A stretch of 64,000 nt of DNA, taken from assembly GCA_003265685.1 (NCBI GenBank), contig QJOU01000001.1, positions 1 to 64,000 of the forward strand, written 5' to 3'. Shown here piece by piece: positions 55,722 through 64,000 of the stretch (the stretch's first letter is position 1; each line of letters opens with the position of its first letter). The notes beneath the pieces are model-generated. The model saw only the letters and a program-made list of their open reading frames with translations, did no database searches and was not told where the DNA came from. The position numbers and the translations under genes were made by a program. The stretch comes from Piscinibacter caeni. GTDB lineage: Bacteria > Pseudomonadota > Gammaproteobacteria > Burkholderiales > Burkholderiaceae_C.

Positions 55722-57278
55722 ATGAACCTGCTGCGGGCCGCCTCCACCGTCTCCCTCTTCACGCTGGCGTCGCGCATCACCGGCCTGGCCCGCGAGGCGA
55801 TCGTCGCCGCGACCTTCGGGGCCAGCGCCTGGATGGACGCCTTCCAGGTTGCCTTCCGCATCCCCAACCTGCTGCGCCGCCTGTTCGCCGAGGGCGCGTT
55901 CTCGCAGGCCTTCGTGCCCATCCTGGCCGAGACCCGCGCCCGCGAGGGCGACGAGGCCACGCATCGCCTGGTCGACGCCGTGGCCACCGTGCTGTTCTGG
56001 GCCCTCATGTTGGCCTGCGTGCTGGGCATCGCGGCGGCGCCGGTGATCGTCTGGCTGATGGCGTCGGGGCTGGAGCGCTTCGACGCCGCGGTGCTGATGA
56101 CGCGCGTGATGTTCCCCTACATCGCCTTCATGTCGCTGGTGGCGCTCGCGGCCGGCATCCTGAACACCTGGAAGCGCTTCGCGGTGCCGGCGGTGACCCC
56201 GGTGCTGCTGAACCTGGCGGTGATCGGCGCCGCCTGGGGCCTGGTGCCGCTGTTCCGCCGGCACGGCATCGAGCCGATCCACGCGCTGGCCGTGGGCGTG
56301 ATGGTCGGCGGGGCGCTGCAGCTGCTGGTGCAGGTGCCGGCGCTGCGGCGCATCGGCGCGCTGCCGCACGTGCGCCTCGCGCCTGCGGGTATCCGCGCGG
56401 CCTGGACGCACCCCGGCGTCGTGCGCGTGCTGCGCCAGATGGCGCCGGCGCTGCTCGGAGTGTCCGTCGCGCAGCTGTCGCTGCTGATCAACACCCAGAT
56501 CGCCTCGCACCAGGGCGTCGGCGCGGTCTCCTGGCTGACCTACGCCGACCGGCTGATGGAGTTCCCGACCGCGCTGCTGGGCGTCGCGCTCGGTGTCGTG
56601 CTGCTGCCGCAGCTCGCCGCCGCGCAGGCGAAGCAGCAGGACGCCGAGTACTCCGGCCTGCTCGACTGGGGACTGCGCCTGGTGCTGCTGCTCGCGTTGC
56701 CCTGCGCCGCGGCGCTGCTGGTGTTCCCGCAGCCGCTGGTGGCGGTGCTGTACCACTACGGCGCGATCACGCCGCGCGACGTCGAGCGCACCGCGCTCGC
56801 GCTGATGGGCTACGGCGTCGGGCTGATGGGGCTGGTGGGCGTGAAGATCCTGGCGCCGGGCTACTACGCGCGCCAGGACATCCGCACGCCGGTGCGCATC
56901 GCGGTGGTCGTGCTGGTGCTGACGCAGCTGATGAACCTGCTGTTCGTGCCGCAGCTCGGCCATGCCGGGCTGGCGCTGTCGATCGGCCTGGGCGCGCTGA
57001 TCAACGCCGGCTGGCTGTACGCCGGCCTGCGCCGCGCCGGGCTGTACCGCCCGGGGCCCGGCTGGGGGCCGTTCGGCCTGCGGGTGCTCGTGGCCAGCGG
57101 CGTGATGGCGGCCGCACTGGCCTGGGCGGCACGGGCGATCGACTGGATCGGCCTGCGCGAGCACCCCTGGCAGCGCATCGGCTGGATGGCCGCCTGCCTG
57201 GCCGGCGCGGTGCTGCTGTACTTCGCCTGCCTGCTGGCCAGCGGGCTGAAGCTTCGACAATTCGCGCGCCGCGGCTAA
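55722..57278 (+). CDS. murJ: Lipid II flippase MurJ
   Basis: 518 residues, 14 transmembrane helices by inspection. N-terminus LLRAASTVSLFTLASRITGLAREAIVA and FRIPNLLRRLFAEGAFSQAFVPIL (MurJ/MviN signature). It moves the peptidoglycan precursor lipid II across the inner membrane; essential in most bacteria. It is followed 9 bases later by the SirB1-like gene. Confidence 0.96.
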   Translation: MNLLRAASTVSLFTLASRITGLAREAIVAATFGASAWMDAFQVAFRIPNLLRRLFAEGAFSQAFVPILAETRAREGDEATHRLVDAVATVLFWALMLACVLGIAAAPVIVWLMASGLERFDAAVLMTRVMFPYIAFMSLVALAAGILNTWKRFAVPAVTPVLLNLAVIGAAWGLVPLFRRHGIEPIHALAVGVMVGGALQLLVQVPALRRIGALPHVRLAPAGIRAAWTHPGVVRVLRQMAPALLGVSVAQLSLLINTQIASHQGVGAVSWLTYADRLMEFPTALLGVALGVVLLPQLAAAQAKQQDAEYSGLLDWGLRLVLLLALPCAAALLVFPQPLVAVLYHYGAITPRDVERTALALMGYGVGLMGLVGVKILAPGYYARQDIRTPVRIAVVVLVLTQLMNLLFVPQLGHAGLALSIGLGALINAGWLYAGLRRAGLYRPGPGWGPFGLRVLVASGVMAAALAWAARAIDWIGLREHPWQRIGWMAACLAGAVLLYFACLLASGLKLRQFARRG

Positions 57279-57287
57279 ACTGACCTC

Positions 57288-58157
57288 ATGGCCGGACCGC
57301 TGCAATTCGAGGCGCCCAGCGCGCTCGAGTACTTCGCCGCGCTGGTGGCCGACGACAGCAGCCTCTCGCTCGTCGAGGCCGCTGCGTCCATCGCCCAGGA
57401 CGAATTTCCCCGGCTCGACACCCAGGCCGTGCTGGCCGAGATCGACACGCTGGCCGACAAGCTGCGCCGCCGCATCCCGGCCGACGCCGTGCCGGTGCAG
57501 CGGTTGCGCTGGCTGAACCGCTTCTTCTTCCAGGAGCTGGGCTTCGCCGGCAACGTCAACAACTACTACGACCCGGCCAACAGCTACCTGAATCGCGTGC
57601 TGAGCACGCGGCGCGGCATCCCGATCACGCTGGCCGTGCTCTACATCGAGCTGGCCACGCAGATCGGGCTGACGGCGCGCGGCGTCTCGTTCCCGGGCCA
57701 TTTCCTGATCAAGCTGAAGATGCCGCAGGGCGAGGTGGTGATCGACCCGTTCACCGGCCAGTCGCTCTCGCGCGAGGAGCTCGACGAGCTGCTGCTGCCC
57801 TACAAGCGCCACCGTGGCCTGCAAGGTGAGTTCGACGTGCCGCTCGGCCTGTTCCTGCAGGCCGCGCCGGCGCGCGAGGTGGTGGCGCGCATGCTGCGCA
57901 ACCTGAAGGAGATCCACCGCAGCGCCGAGGACTGGGCCCGCCTGCTGGCAGTGCAGCAGCGCCTGGTGGTGCTGCTGCCGCAGGCCTGGGAGGAGCGGCG
58001 TGACCGCGGCCTGGCCTATGCCGAGCTCGGCCGCCACGACGAGGCGGTGCACGATCTGGCCGAGTACCTCGAGCGTGCCGGCGAGGCCCCCGACCGCCGG
58101 GCGATCGGCGAGCGTCTGGACGAACTGCGCCGGCTCGGGCCGCCGCGACTGCACTGA
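57288..58157 (+). CDS. SirB1/transglutaminase-like protein with C-terminal TPR
   Basis: 289 residues. The Transglut_core2-type region (~30-190) includes NVNNYYDPANSYLNRVLSTRRGIPITLAVLY and GVSFPGHFLIKL; the C-terminal ~90 residues are a TPR-like pair of helices (EERRDRGLAYAELGRHDEAVHDL). Members are common in proteobacteria with unknown biochemical role. Immediately downstream of murJ, same strand. Confidence 0.9.
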   Translation: MAGPLQFEAPSALEYFAALVADDSSLSLVEAAASIAQDEFPRLDTQAVLAEIDTLADKLRRRIPADAVPVQRLRWLNRFFFQELGFAGNVNNYYDPANSYLNRVLSTRRGIPITLAVLYIELATQIGLTARGVSFPGHFLIKLKMPQGEVVIDPFTGQSLSREELDELLLPYKRHRGLQGEFDVPLGLFLQAAPAREVVARMLRNLKEIHRSAEDWARLLAVQQRLVVLLPQAWEERRDRGLAYAELGRHDEAVHDLAEYLERAGEAPDRRAIGERLDELRRLGPPRLH

Positions 58158-58247
58158 CCCGGCGGCACCCGAGCGGCCGCCGCGAGGGCGGCTGATTAGA
58201 ATCCCGCGCCTGCCGACGCCGGCCCCGCGGGGCCGACGCCCCTTCGA

Positions 58248-59309
58248 ATGACGCTTTCTCCCGCCCAACGCCAGACCCTGACCTGGTTCGCCATCGCCGC
58301 CGCAGCGCTGCTGCTGTTGTGGCTGCTGGCGCCGGTGCTGACGCCCTTCGTGGTCGGCGCGGTGCTGGCCTACGCGCTGCACCCGGCCGTCGAGCGCCTG
58401 GCGGCGCGGCGCGTGCCGCGTCTCCTCTCGGTGCTGCTGGTGGAGGTGGTGTTCATCGTCGCGGTGCTGGCGGTGCTGCTGCTGATCGTGCCGATCATCT
58501 CGAAAGAGCTGCCGATGCTGCGCGAGCAGATCCCGACGCTCGCCGACCGGCTCAACCGCAACCTCTCCCCGTGGCTGGCGCAGTTCGGCATCAACGTGCA
58601 GCTCGACATCGCCGGCATCAAGGCCTTCGTGCTGAAGGTCCTGGACGCCAACCTGGAAGACTGGCTCGGCACCGCACTGAGCTCGGCGCGCATCGGCGGC
58701 TCGATCCTGCTGGCGGTGATCGGCAACGCGGTGCTGGTGCCGGTGGTGCTGTTCTACCTGCTGATGGACTGGCCCAACCTGGTCGCGCGCAGCCAGGCGC
58801 TGATCCCGCGCACGCGCCTGGACGCCGTGACCGGCTTCCTCGACGAATGCGACGTGATGCTCGGCCAGTACCTGCGCGGCCAGCTGCTGGTGATGCTGAT
58901 CCTGGCCGCCTTCTACGCCATCGGCCTGGCGCTGTTCCGCTTCGACCTGGCGCTGCCGGTGGGTGTGTTCACCGGGCTGGCGATCTTCATCCCCTACCTC
59001 GGCTTCGGCCTCGGCCTGCTGCTCGCGCTGCTGGCCGGCCTGCTGCAGTTCGCCAGCTGGTACGGCGTGGTGGCGGTGGCGGTGGTCTACGGCATCGGCC
59101 AGGTGGTCGAGAGCCTGTTCCTGACGCCGCGTCTGGTGGGCGAGCGCATCGGCATGAACCCGCTGATGGTGATCTTCGCGCTGCTCGCCTTCGGCCACCT
59201 GTTCGGCTTCGTCGGCGTGCTGATCGCGCTGCCGGTCAGCGCCGTGCTGGTGGTGGCGGCGCGGCGCCTGCGCACGCTCTACCTCGACAGCCCGCTGTAC
59301 CGCGGATGA
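58248..59309 (+). CDS. AI-2E family (PerM/YdiK) transporter-like membrane protein
   Basis: 353 residues, about eight helices, with the family core NPLMVIFALLAFGHLFGFVGVLIALPV near the C-terminus. Family members include the putative AI-2 exporter TqsA and Na+/H+ antiporters; the substrate here is unknown. A TAGAAT box at 58197-58202 is a possible -10. It starts a tightly overlapping operon: its stop overlaps hda (ATGA), then HAD, pcnB and folK. Confidence 0.88.
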   Translation: MTLSPAQRQTLTWFAIAAAALLLLWLLAPVLTPFVVGAVLAYALHPAVERLAARRVPRLLSVLLVEVVFIVAVLAVLLLIVPIISKELPMLREQIPTLADRLNRNLSPWLAQFGINVQLDIAGIKAFVLKVLDANLEDWLGTALSSARIGGSILLAVIGNAVLVPVVLFYLLMDWPNLVARSQALIPRTRLDAVTGFLDECDVMLGQYLRGQLLVMLILAAFYAIGLALFRFDLALPVGVFTGLAIFIPYLGFGLGLLLALLAGLLQFASWYGVVAVAVVYGIGQVVESLFLTPRLVGERIGMNPLMVIFALLAFGHLFGFVGVLIALPVSAVLVVAARRLRTLYLDSPLYRG

Positions 59310-59986
59310 AGCAGCTGCCCCTGGCCATCGGCGCGCTGGGCGCGGGCCCCGAACAGAGTTTCGAGACCTTCACGCCCGGCGCCAACGCGGCGCTGCTGGC
59401 GCACCTGGCCGGCTTCGGCCCCGGCGCGGCGCCGGTCTACCTGTGGGGGCCGCGCGGTTGTGGCAAGACGCACCTGCTGCAGGCGCTGGTGCGGCGGGTC
59501 GAGGCCCAGGGGCAGCGCGCCGGCTGGTTCGCCCCCGAGGTGCCGCTGCCCTGGGAGGCGGACGAGGCCTGGCCGCTGATCGTGCTGGACGACTGCGACG
59601 CCCTCGACCCGGCGCGCCAGCAGGCCGCCTTCGCGCTGCTGGTGCATTCGCTCGGGCAGGGCAGCGCGGTGGCCGCGGCCGGGCGCCTGCCGCCGGTGGA
59701 CCTGCCGCTGCGCGAGGACCTGCGCACCCGGCTCGGCTGGGGCCCGGTGTTCGGCGTGCAGCCGCTGGACGAGCCGGCTGTTCGTGCCACGCTACGCCGC
59801 GAGGCCGACCGGCGCGGCATCTTCCTCTCCGACGAGGTGATGGGCTACCTGCTGACGCGCTTCGAGCGCGACCTGAAGCACCTGATGCGCCAGCTCGAGC
59901 GGCTCGACCGCTTCTCGCTGGCGAACAAGCGCGCGATCACCGTGCCGCTGCTCAAGCAGATGATCGCCGAGGAGGGCACGCCGTGA
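59306..59986 (+). CDS. hda: DnaA regulatory inactivator Hda
   Basis: 226 residues. P-loop GPRGCGKTHLLQAL (~48-61) and Walker B LIVLDDCDAL; C-terminal ERDLKHLMRQLERLDRFSLANKRAITVPLLKQM is the DnaA-homologous AAA+ lid/helix without the DNA-binding domain IV. N-terminal KQLPLAIG is the beta-clamp-binding type motif (QLPL). With the clamp it stimulates ATP hydrolysis on DnaA. Coupled to neighbours at both ends. Confidence 0.93.
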   Translation: MKQLPLAIGALGAGPEQSFETFTPGANAALLAHLAGFGPGAAPVYLWGPRGCGKTHLLQALVRRVEAQGQRAGWFAPEVPLPWEADEAWPLIVLDDCDALDPARQQAAFALLVHSLGQGSAVAAAGRLPPVDLPLREDLRTRLGWGPVFGVQPLDEPAVRATLRREADRRGIFLSDEVMGYLLTRFERDLKHLMRQLERLDRFSLANKRAITVPLLKQMIAEEGTP

Positions 59987-60651
59987 ACCTGACGCTGTTC
60001 GACCTCGACGAGACGCTGATCCCGCTCGATTCGGACCACGCCTGGGGCGAGTTCGTGATCCAGCTCGGCTGGGTCGACGAGGCCGCCTTCCGGCGCCGCA
60101 ACGACGCCTTCTTCGCCGACTACAAGGCCGGGCGGCTCGACATCCACGCCTACATCGCCTTCGCCACCGAGCCGCTGCGCGCGCAGGGGCCGCAGCGCTG
60201 CGCCGAGGCGCATGCGCGCTTCATGCGCGAGGTGGTCGAGCCGGCGCTGCACCCGGCGGCGCTGGCGCTGGTGCGCGAGCACCAGGCGCGCGGCGACCGC
60301 ATCGCGCTGGTGACGGCGACCAACGACTTCATCACCGCCCCGATCGCGCGCGCCTTCGGCATCGAGGCGCTGATCGCGGTGCGGCTGGAGCGCGGCCCGG
60401 GCGGTACCATCACCGGCCGGATCGACGGCGTGCCGAGCTACCGCGAGGGCAAGGTGGCGCGGGTGGGCGAATGGCTGGCGGGCTCCGGCGCGGCCTGGGG
60501 CGATTTCGAACGGGTCAGCGTCTACAGCGATTCGCCCAACGACCTGCCGCTGCTCGAGCGTGCCACCGATCCGGTGGCGACCAACCCGTCGCCCGCCCTC
60601 GAAACGATCGCGCGCGAGCGCGGCTGGCGCATCCTGAGACTGTTCGAATGA
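59983..60651 (+). CDS. HAD-superfamily hydrolase, SerB-like (subfamily IB)
   Basis: 222 residues from GTG 59983 (GTGA overlap with hda). HAD motif I FDLDETLIPLDSDH, motif II LVTATND, motif IV YSDSPNDLPLLE. It is of the phosphoserine-phosphatase-like type found with hda and pcnB in Burkholderiales; the metabolite is not known. Its stop overlaps the pcnB start. Confidence 0.9.
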   Translation: MNLTLFDLDETLIPLDSDHAWGEFVIQLGWVDEAAFRRRNDAFFADYKAGRLDIHAYIAFATEPLRAQGPQRCAEAHARFMREVVEPALHPAALALVREHQARGDRIALVTATNDFITAPIARAFGIEALIAVRLERGPGGTITGRIDGVPSYREGKVARVGEWLAGSGAAWGDFERVSVYSDSPNDLPLLERATDPVATNPSPALETIARERGWRILRLFE

Positions 60652-62141
60652 TCAAGAAGCTGATCGACAAGCTGCTCGGCAAGAGCGGCAAGGGCAACCC
60701 GCTGGGCAAGCGGGTCGAGATCCCGCTGAGCGAACACGGCATCGACAAGACGCTGGTCGACGAGCGCGCGATCAAGGTGGTGACGACGCTCGCCGAGGCC
60801 GGCCACGAGGCCTACATCGTGGGCGGCGCGGTGCGCGACCTGCTGCTCGGCCTGCGACCGAAGGATTTCGATGTGGCCACCAACGCCACGCCCGAGCAGG
60901 TCAAGGCGCTGTTCCGGCGCGCCTTCATCATCGGGCGGCGCTTCCGCATCGTGCACGTGGTGTTCGGGCGCGGGCGCGAGCACGAGGTGATCGAGGTGTC
61001 GACCTTCCGCGCGCTGATCGACGCCAGTGCCGAGCAGGTGCAGGGCGACGAGAAGAGCTCGCGCCGCGAACTGGCCGACAAGACCAGCGTGGTCGACGCC
61101 AGCGGGCGCGTGCTGCGCGACAACGTCTGGGGCCCGCAGATCGAGGACGCGGCGCGGCGCGACTTCACCGTCAACGCGATGTACTACGACCCGCAGCGCG
61201 AGATCGTGGTCGACTACCACGGCGGCCTGGCCGACGCGCGCAAGAAGATGCTGCGCATGATCGGCGACCCGGCCACGCGCTACCGCGAGGACCCGGTGCG
61301 CATCATCCGCGTGGTGCGCTTCGCGGCCAAGCTGGGCTTCGAGATCGAGCCCAAGACCCGCGCGCCGATCAAGGAGATGGCCGCGCTGCTGGACAACATC
61401 CCGCCCTCGCGCACCTTCGACGAGATGGTTAAGCTGCTGCAGACCGGCCACGCGCTGGCCAGCATCGAGGAGCTGCGCAAGCAGGGCCTGCACCGCGGCG
61501 TGTTCCCGGTGCTCGACGTGGCGCTCGACGAGGCGCAGCGCCACGATGGGCGCGAGAAGTTCGTGCAGCTCGCGCTGGCCGACACCGACCGGCGCGTCGG
61601 CGAAGGCAAGCCGGTGGCGCCGAGCTTCATGCTGGCCTGCCTGCTCTGGCACGACGTGCTGGACGGCTGGCAGAAGGCCAAGGCGCGCGGCGAGGCGCCG
61701 TTCCCGGCGCTGCAGCAGGCGGTCGACGCGGCCTTCGACGCGCGCATCGGCGACATCTCCGGCCGCGGCAAGCTCGGTGCCGACATGCGCGAGATCTGGA
61801 TGATGCAGCCGCGCTTCGAGCGCCGCAGCGGCACCACGCCGTACTCGCTGGTCGAGCAGCCGCGCTTTCGTGCCGGCTTCGACTTCCTGCGCCTGCGCGC
61901 CGACGCCGGCGAGGTGGACAACGAGCTGGCCGAGTGGTGGGAGGACTTCTCGCTCGGCAGCGACGAGGAGCGCGAGGCCCTGGTCGAGCAGGTGCGCGAG
62001 CGCGACCATCAGGCGCGCCGCAGCGGTGGCGCCGTCGCGGCCGCGCCCGACGCGCCGCGCAAGAAGCGCCGCCGGCGCCGCAAGCCGGCCGGCGAGGCTG
62101 CTGCGCCCGCGCCGGCCGCCGAACCGGCGCCGGATGCCTGA
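60648..62141 (+). CDS. pcnB: Poly(A) polymerase I
   Basis: 497 residues. Nucleotidyltransferase core with [28 protein letters not shown] (DxD Asp pair in DFD) and [13 protein letters not shown]-binding region [12 protein letters not shown] and [21 protein letters not shown] Lys/Arg-rich tail (KKRRRRRK) plus an Ala/Pro end are typical of PcnB rather than CCA-adding enzymes. It polyadenylates RNA 3' ends for decay. ATG overlaps the HAD stop. Confidence 0.94.
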   Translation: MIKKLIDKLLGKSGKGNPLGKRVEIPLSEHGIDKTLVDERAIKVVTTLAEAGHEAYIVGGAVRDLLLGLRPKDFDVATNATPEQVKALFRRAFIIGRRFRIVHVVFGRGREHEVIEVSTFRALIDASAEQVQGDEKSSRRELADKTSVVDASGRVLRDNVWGPQIEDAARRDFTVNAMYYDPQREIVVDYHGGLADARKKMLRMIGDPATRYREDPVRIIRVVRFAAKLGFEIEPKTRAPIKEMAALLDNIPPSRTFDEMVKLLQTGHALASIEELRKQGLHRGVFPVLDVALDEAQRHDGREKFVQLALADTDRRVGEGKPVAPSFMLACLLWHDVLDGWQKAKARGEAPFPALQQAVDAAFDARIGDISGRGKLGADMREIWMMQPRFERRSGTTPYSLVEQPRFRAGFDFLRLRADAGEVDNELAEWWEDFSLGSDEEREALVEQVRERDHQARRSGGAVAAAPDAPRKKRRRRRKPAGEAAAPAPAAEPAPDA

Positions 62142-62632
62142 TGCCCGATGACACCGTGCGCGCGTGGGTCGGCCTGGGTGCGAACCTGGGCGATGCCCGC
62201 GCCGCGCTCGCGGCGGCGTTCGAGGCGCTCGGCCGGATCGACGCCACCCGGCTGCTGCGGCGTTCGTCGCTGTACCGCAGCGCGCCGATCGATTCGAGCG
62301 GGCCCGACTACCTGAACGCCGTCGCCGAGCTCGAGACCGGGCTCGCACCGCACGACCTGCTGGCCCAGTTGCAGGCGATCGAGCTGGCCCACGGCCGCGA
62401 GCGGCCGTACCGCAACGCGCCGCGCACGCTCGACCTCGACCTGCTGCTGTACGGCGACGCGCTGATCGACACGCCGACGCTCGTCGTGCCACACCCGCGC
62501 CTGCACGAACGGGCCTTCGTGCTGCATCCGCTGGCCGAACTGGCGCCCGGGCTGTCCATTCCCGGCCGCGCGCCGCTTCCGGCCCTGCTGGCCGACGTCG
62601 CCGGGCAGCGCATCGAGCGCCTGGCCGGTTGA
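62141..62632 (+). CDS. folK: 2-amino-4-hydroxy-6-hydroxymethyldihydropteridine diphosphokinase
   Basis: 163 residues. Motifs: [54 protein letters not shown] and [15 protein letters not shown]. It transfers pyrophosphate from ATP to the pterin in folate synthesis. ATG overlaps the pcnB stop by one base (TGATG). Last gene of the operon. Confidence 0.96.
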   Translation: MPDDTVRAWVGLGANLGDARAALAAAFEALGRIDATRLLRRSSLYRSAPIDSSGPDYLNAVAELETGLAPHDLLAQLQAIELAHGRERPYRNAPRTLDLDLLLYGDALIDTPTLVVPHPRLHERAFVLHPLAELAPGLSIPGRAPLPALLADVAGQRIERLAG

Positions 62633-62657
62633 CCCGGGCGGCTACACTCGCGGCCCA

Positions 62658-62683
62658 TGACGGTTTCGTGACCGTCGTGTGAC
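62658..62683. promoter_or_regulatory. Three TGAC repeats at 11-base intervals upstream of the DUF47-pit operon
   Basis: TGAC starts at 62658, 62669 and 62680, exactly 11 bases apart; on the other strand the cores read GTCA, recalling Pho-box half-sites (xxGTCA every 11 bases). The repeats lie between a TACACT that could be a -10 (62643-62648) and the ribosome site. The orientation is opposite to a usual Pho box, so this is tentative. Confidence 0.4.
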
Positions 62684-62696
62684 ACGAGGACATTCG

Positions 62697-63344
62697 ATGC
62701 TGTTCGGCAAGCTGCTGCCCCGCGAAGGCAACTTCTTCGAGCTCTTCAACCAGCATGGCGGGCACATCGTCGAGGGCGCGCGCGCCTTCACGCTGCTGAT
62801 CCAGAACTATGCCGACCCGGGCCTGCGCGAGAAGTACGCCACCGAGGTGGGCAACGCCGAGCGCAGCGCCGACCGCGTCACCGCCGAGGTGAACCGGCTG
62901 CTGCACAAGACTTTCATCACGCCGATCGACCGCGAGCAGATCCACGGCCTGATCAATGCGATGGACGACGTGCTCGACCTGCTGCAGGACGTGACCGAGA
63001 CCATGTCGCTGTACGACGTGCGCCACATGACCGAGGAGGTGATGCGCCTGGGCGACCTCTCGGCCAAGTGCTGCGAGCGCGTGCAGCATGCCGTCTCGCT
63101 GCTGCCCAAGATCAGCCAGCCGGCCACCGCCGAGGCGGCCATCAAGACCTGCGAGGAGATCGACAAGCTCGAGAGCGACGCCGACCGGGTGATGCGCAGC
63201 GCGATGTCCAAGCTGTTCCGCGAGGAGAACGACGTGCGCGAGCTGATCAAGCTGAAGACGATCTACGAGCAGCTCGAGTCGATCTCCGACCGCTGCGAGG
63301 ACGTGGCCAACCTGATCGAGGGTGTGGTCCTCGAGAACTCCTGA
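62697..63344 (+). CDS. DUF47/PhoU-like accessory protein of the Pit transporter
   Basis: 215 residues, all-helical, with FGKLLPREGNFFELFNQHGGHIVEGA at the N-terminus and LIKLKTIYEQLESISDRCEDVANLIEGVV at the end, the usual DUF47 shape. Such genes precede pit and regulate phosphate transport, presumably by a PhoU-like interaction. ATG 62697 has a GAGGA site; three 11-base-spaced TGAC repeats lie just upstream (62658-62683). Gap to pit is 12 bases. Confidence 0.92.
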   Translation: MLFGKLLPREGNFFELFNQHGGHIVEGARAFTLLIQNYADPGLREKYATEVGNAERSADRVTAEVNRLLHKTFITPIDREQIHGLINAMDDVLDLLQDVTETMSLYDVRHMTEEVMRLGDLSAKCCERVQHAVSLLPKISQPATAEAAIKTCEEIDKLESDADRVMRSAMSKLFREENDVRELIKLKTIYEQLESISDRCEDVANLIEGVVLENS

Positions 63345-63356
63345 GCAGGTCGGGGC

Positions 63357-64000
63357 ATGGATTCCGTCCAGACCGCGTTCTGGGTCGTGGTGCTGCTGGT
63401 CGTGCTGGCCGTGGCCTTCGACTTCATGAACGGCTTCCACGACGCCGCCAACTCGATCGCCACCGTCGTCTCCACCGGCGTGCTCAAGCCACAGCAGGCG
63501 GTGCTGTTCGCCGCCTTCTTCAACGTCGTTGCGATCTTCCTGTTCCAGCTGAAGGTGGCGGCCACCATCGGCAAGGGCATCGTCATGCCGGGCGTGGTGG
63601 ACCACCACGTGGTGTTCGGCGCGCTGATCGGCGCGATCTTCTGGAACATCGTCACCTGGTGGTACGGCATTCCGTCGAGCTCCTCGCATGCGCTGATCGG
63701 CGGCATCGTCGGTGCGGTGATCGCCAAGGCCGGCGCCGGCGCGCTGATCGGCGCGGGCGTGCTGAAGACGGTGGCCTTCATCTTCGTCTCGCCGCTGCTC
63801 GGCTTTCTGCTCGGCTCGCTGCTGATGGTGCTGGTGGCGCATCTCTTCAGGCGCGCCTCGCCGCTGCTGGTGGACAACTGGTTCCGAAGGCTGCAGCTGG
63901 TCTCGGCCGGCCTCTACAGCCTGGGCCACGGCGGCAACGACGCGCAGAAGACCATCGGCATCATCTGGATGCTGCTGATCGCCGCCGGCTACAGCAGCGC
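63357..64000 (+). CDS. pit: Pit-type inorganic phosphate transporter, 3' truncated by window edge
   Basis: Only the first 214 residues are visible. The signature FDFMNGFHDAANSIATVVSTG follows the first helix (~5-22), and the second repeat signature GHGGNDAQKTIGIIW appears near the window end, as in the PiT family internal duplication. It is a low-affinity phosphate/metal symporter in the inner membrane, paired with the DUF47 gene 12 bases upstream. Confidence 0.95.
   Translation, partial: MDSVQTAFWVVVLLVVLAVAFDFMNGFHDAANSIATVVSTGVLKPQQAVLFAAFFNVVAIFLFQLKVAATIGKGIVMPGVVDHHVVFGALIGAIFWNIVTWWYGIPSSSSHALIGGIVGAVIAKAGAGALIGAGVLKTVAFIFVSPLLGFLLGSLLMVLVAHLFRRASPLLVDNWFRRLQLVSAGLYSLGHGGNDAQKTIGIIWMLLIAAGYSS

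Noticed and set aside
55077-59198. A minus-strand open frame of over 1,300 codons opposite murJ and neighbours
   Set aside because: It is His/Gln/Arg-rich with no domain pattern and lies exactly antisense to well-identified genes; at this GC level long antisense frames arise by chance.
60522-63929. A minus-strand open frame of over 1,100 codons opposite pcnB, folK, DUF47 and pit
   Set aside because: Same reason: low-complexity product, no ribosome site, and all plus-strand genes in the region are firm.

Overview
The window is about 70% G+C, with genes on both strands packed head to tail and many ATGA or GTGA stop/start overlaps. Gene content and order point to a betaproteobacterium of the order Burkholderiales, most likely near the Rubrivivax/Leptothrix/Methylibium group. 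Supporting signs are rpsT beside murJ, the hda–HAD–pcnB–folK run, a DUF3579 protein, orphan Bug-type and TAXI binding proteins, and a short C-run/G-run intergenic repeat typical of that order. I see no rRNA, tRNA, CRISPR array, insertion sequence or prophage.

Layout. 1-4541: end of a large zinc metalloprotease, then a LytS/LytTR-type two-component pair. 4542-10025: a small membrane protein and a translationally coupled operon of three peptidases (M14, S9, M64). 10085-13816: a membrane-anchored TAXI protein coupled to a secreted HExxH protein (minus strand), diverging from a cytosolic molybdopterin protein plus flavin reductase pair. 13924-20009: an OmpR/HisKA two-component system, an MHYT sensor, a Do-like protease and two secreted proteins. 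20010-22767: a lower-GC island with a TPR plus unknown-domain protein, followed by a long non-coding stretch holding a nested palindromic element.

22768-34624 is a catabolic and uptake block under an apparent LacI-family repressor. It has a sulfonate/nitrate-type ABC transporter, a histidinol-dehydrogenase homologue, an SDR, a Bug binding protein, a choline-sulfatase-like sulfatase, an omega-aminotransferase and a zinc alcohol dehydrogenase. Two sites matching the LacI-family operator consensus lie at its two likely promoters. 35103-38040: an SbmA/YddA-like ABC exporter and a PDZ lipoprotein that may be a degenerate M48 protein.

38060-47769 is a tryptophan degradation supercluster. The kynB-kynU-kynA operon makes anthranilate, and the divergent operon (FAD monooxygenase/OYE fusion, MarR, enoyl-CoA hydratase, acyl-CoA dehydrogenase, benzoate-type CoA ligase, RidA) fits aerobic anthranilate breakdown through 2-aminobenzoyl-CoA. 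The 71-bp intergenic region carries back-to-back promoters and a palindrome. 48004-54673: gamma-glutamyltransferase, then an operon argD-argF-phosphoesterase-kinase/USP-Cys-cluster protein. 54872-64000: housekeeping genes (DUF3579, rpsT, murJ, SirB1-like, AI-2E family, hda, HAD phosphatase, pcnB, folK) and a DUF47-Pit phosphate uptake pair, the last gene running off the end.

The most promising undescribed items are the LacI-controlled organosulfur block, the TPR/unknown-effector gene with the nested palindrome beside it, and several unassigned HExxH or degenerate-HExxH exported proteins. All functions are read from motifs and context; no database search was run.
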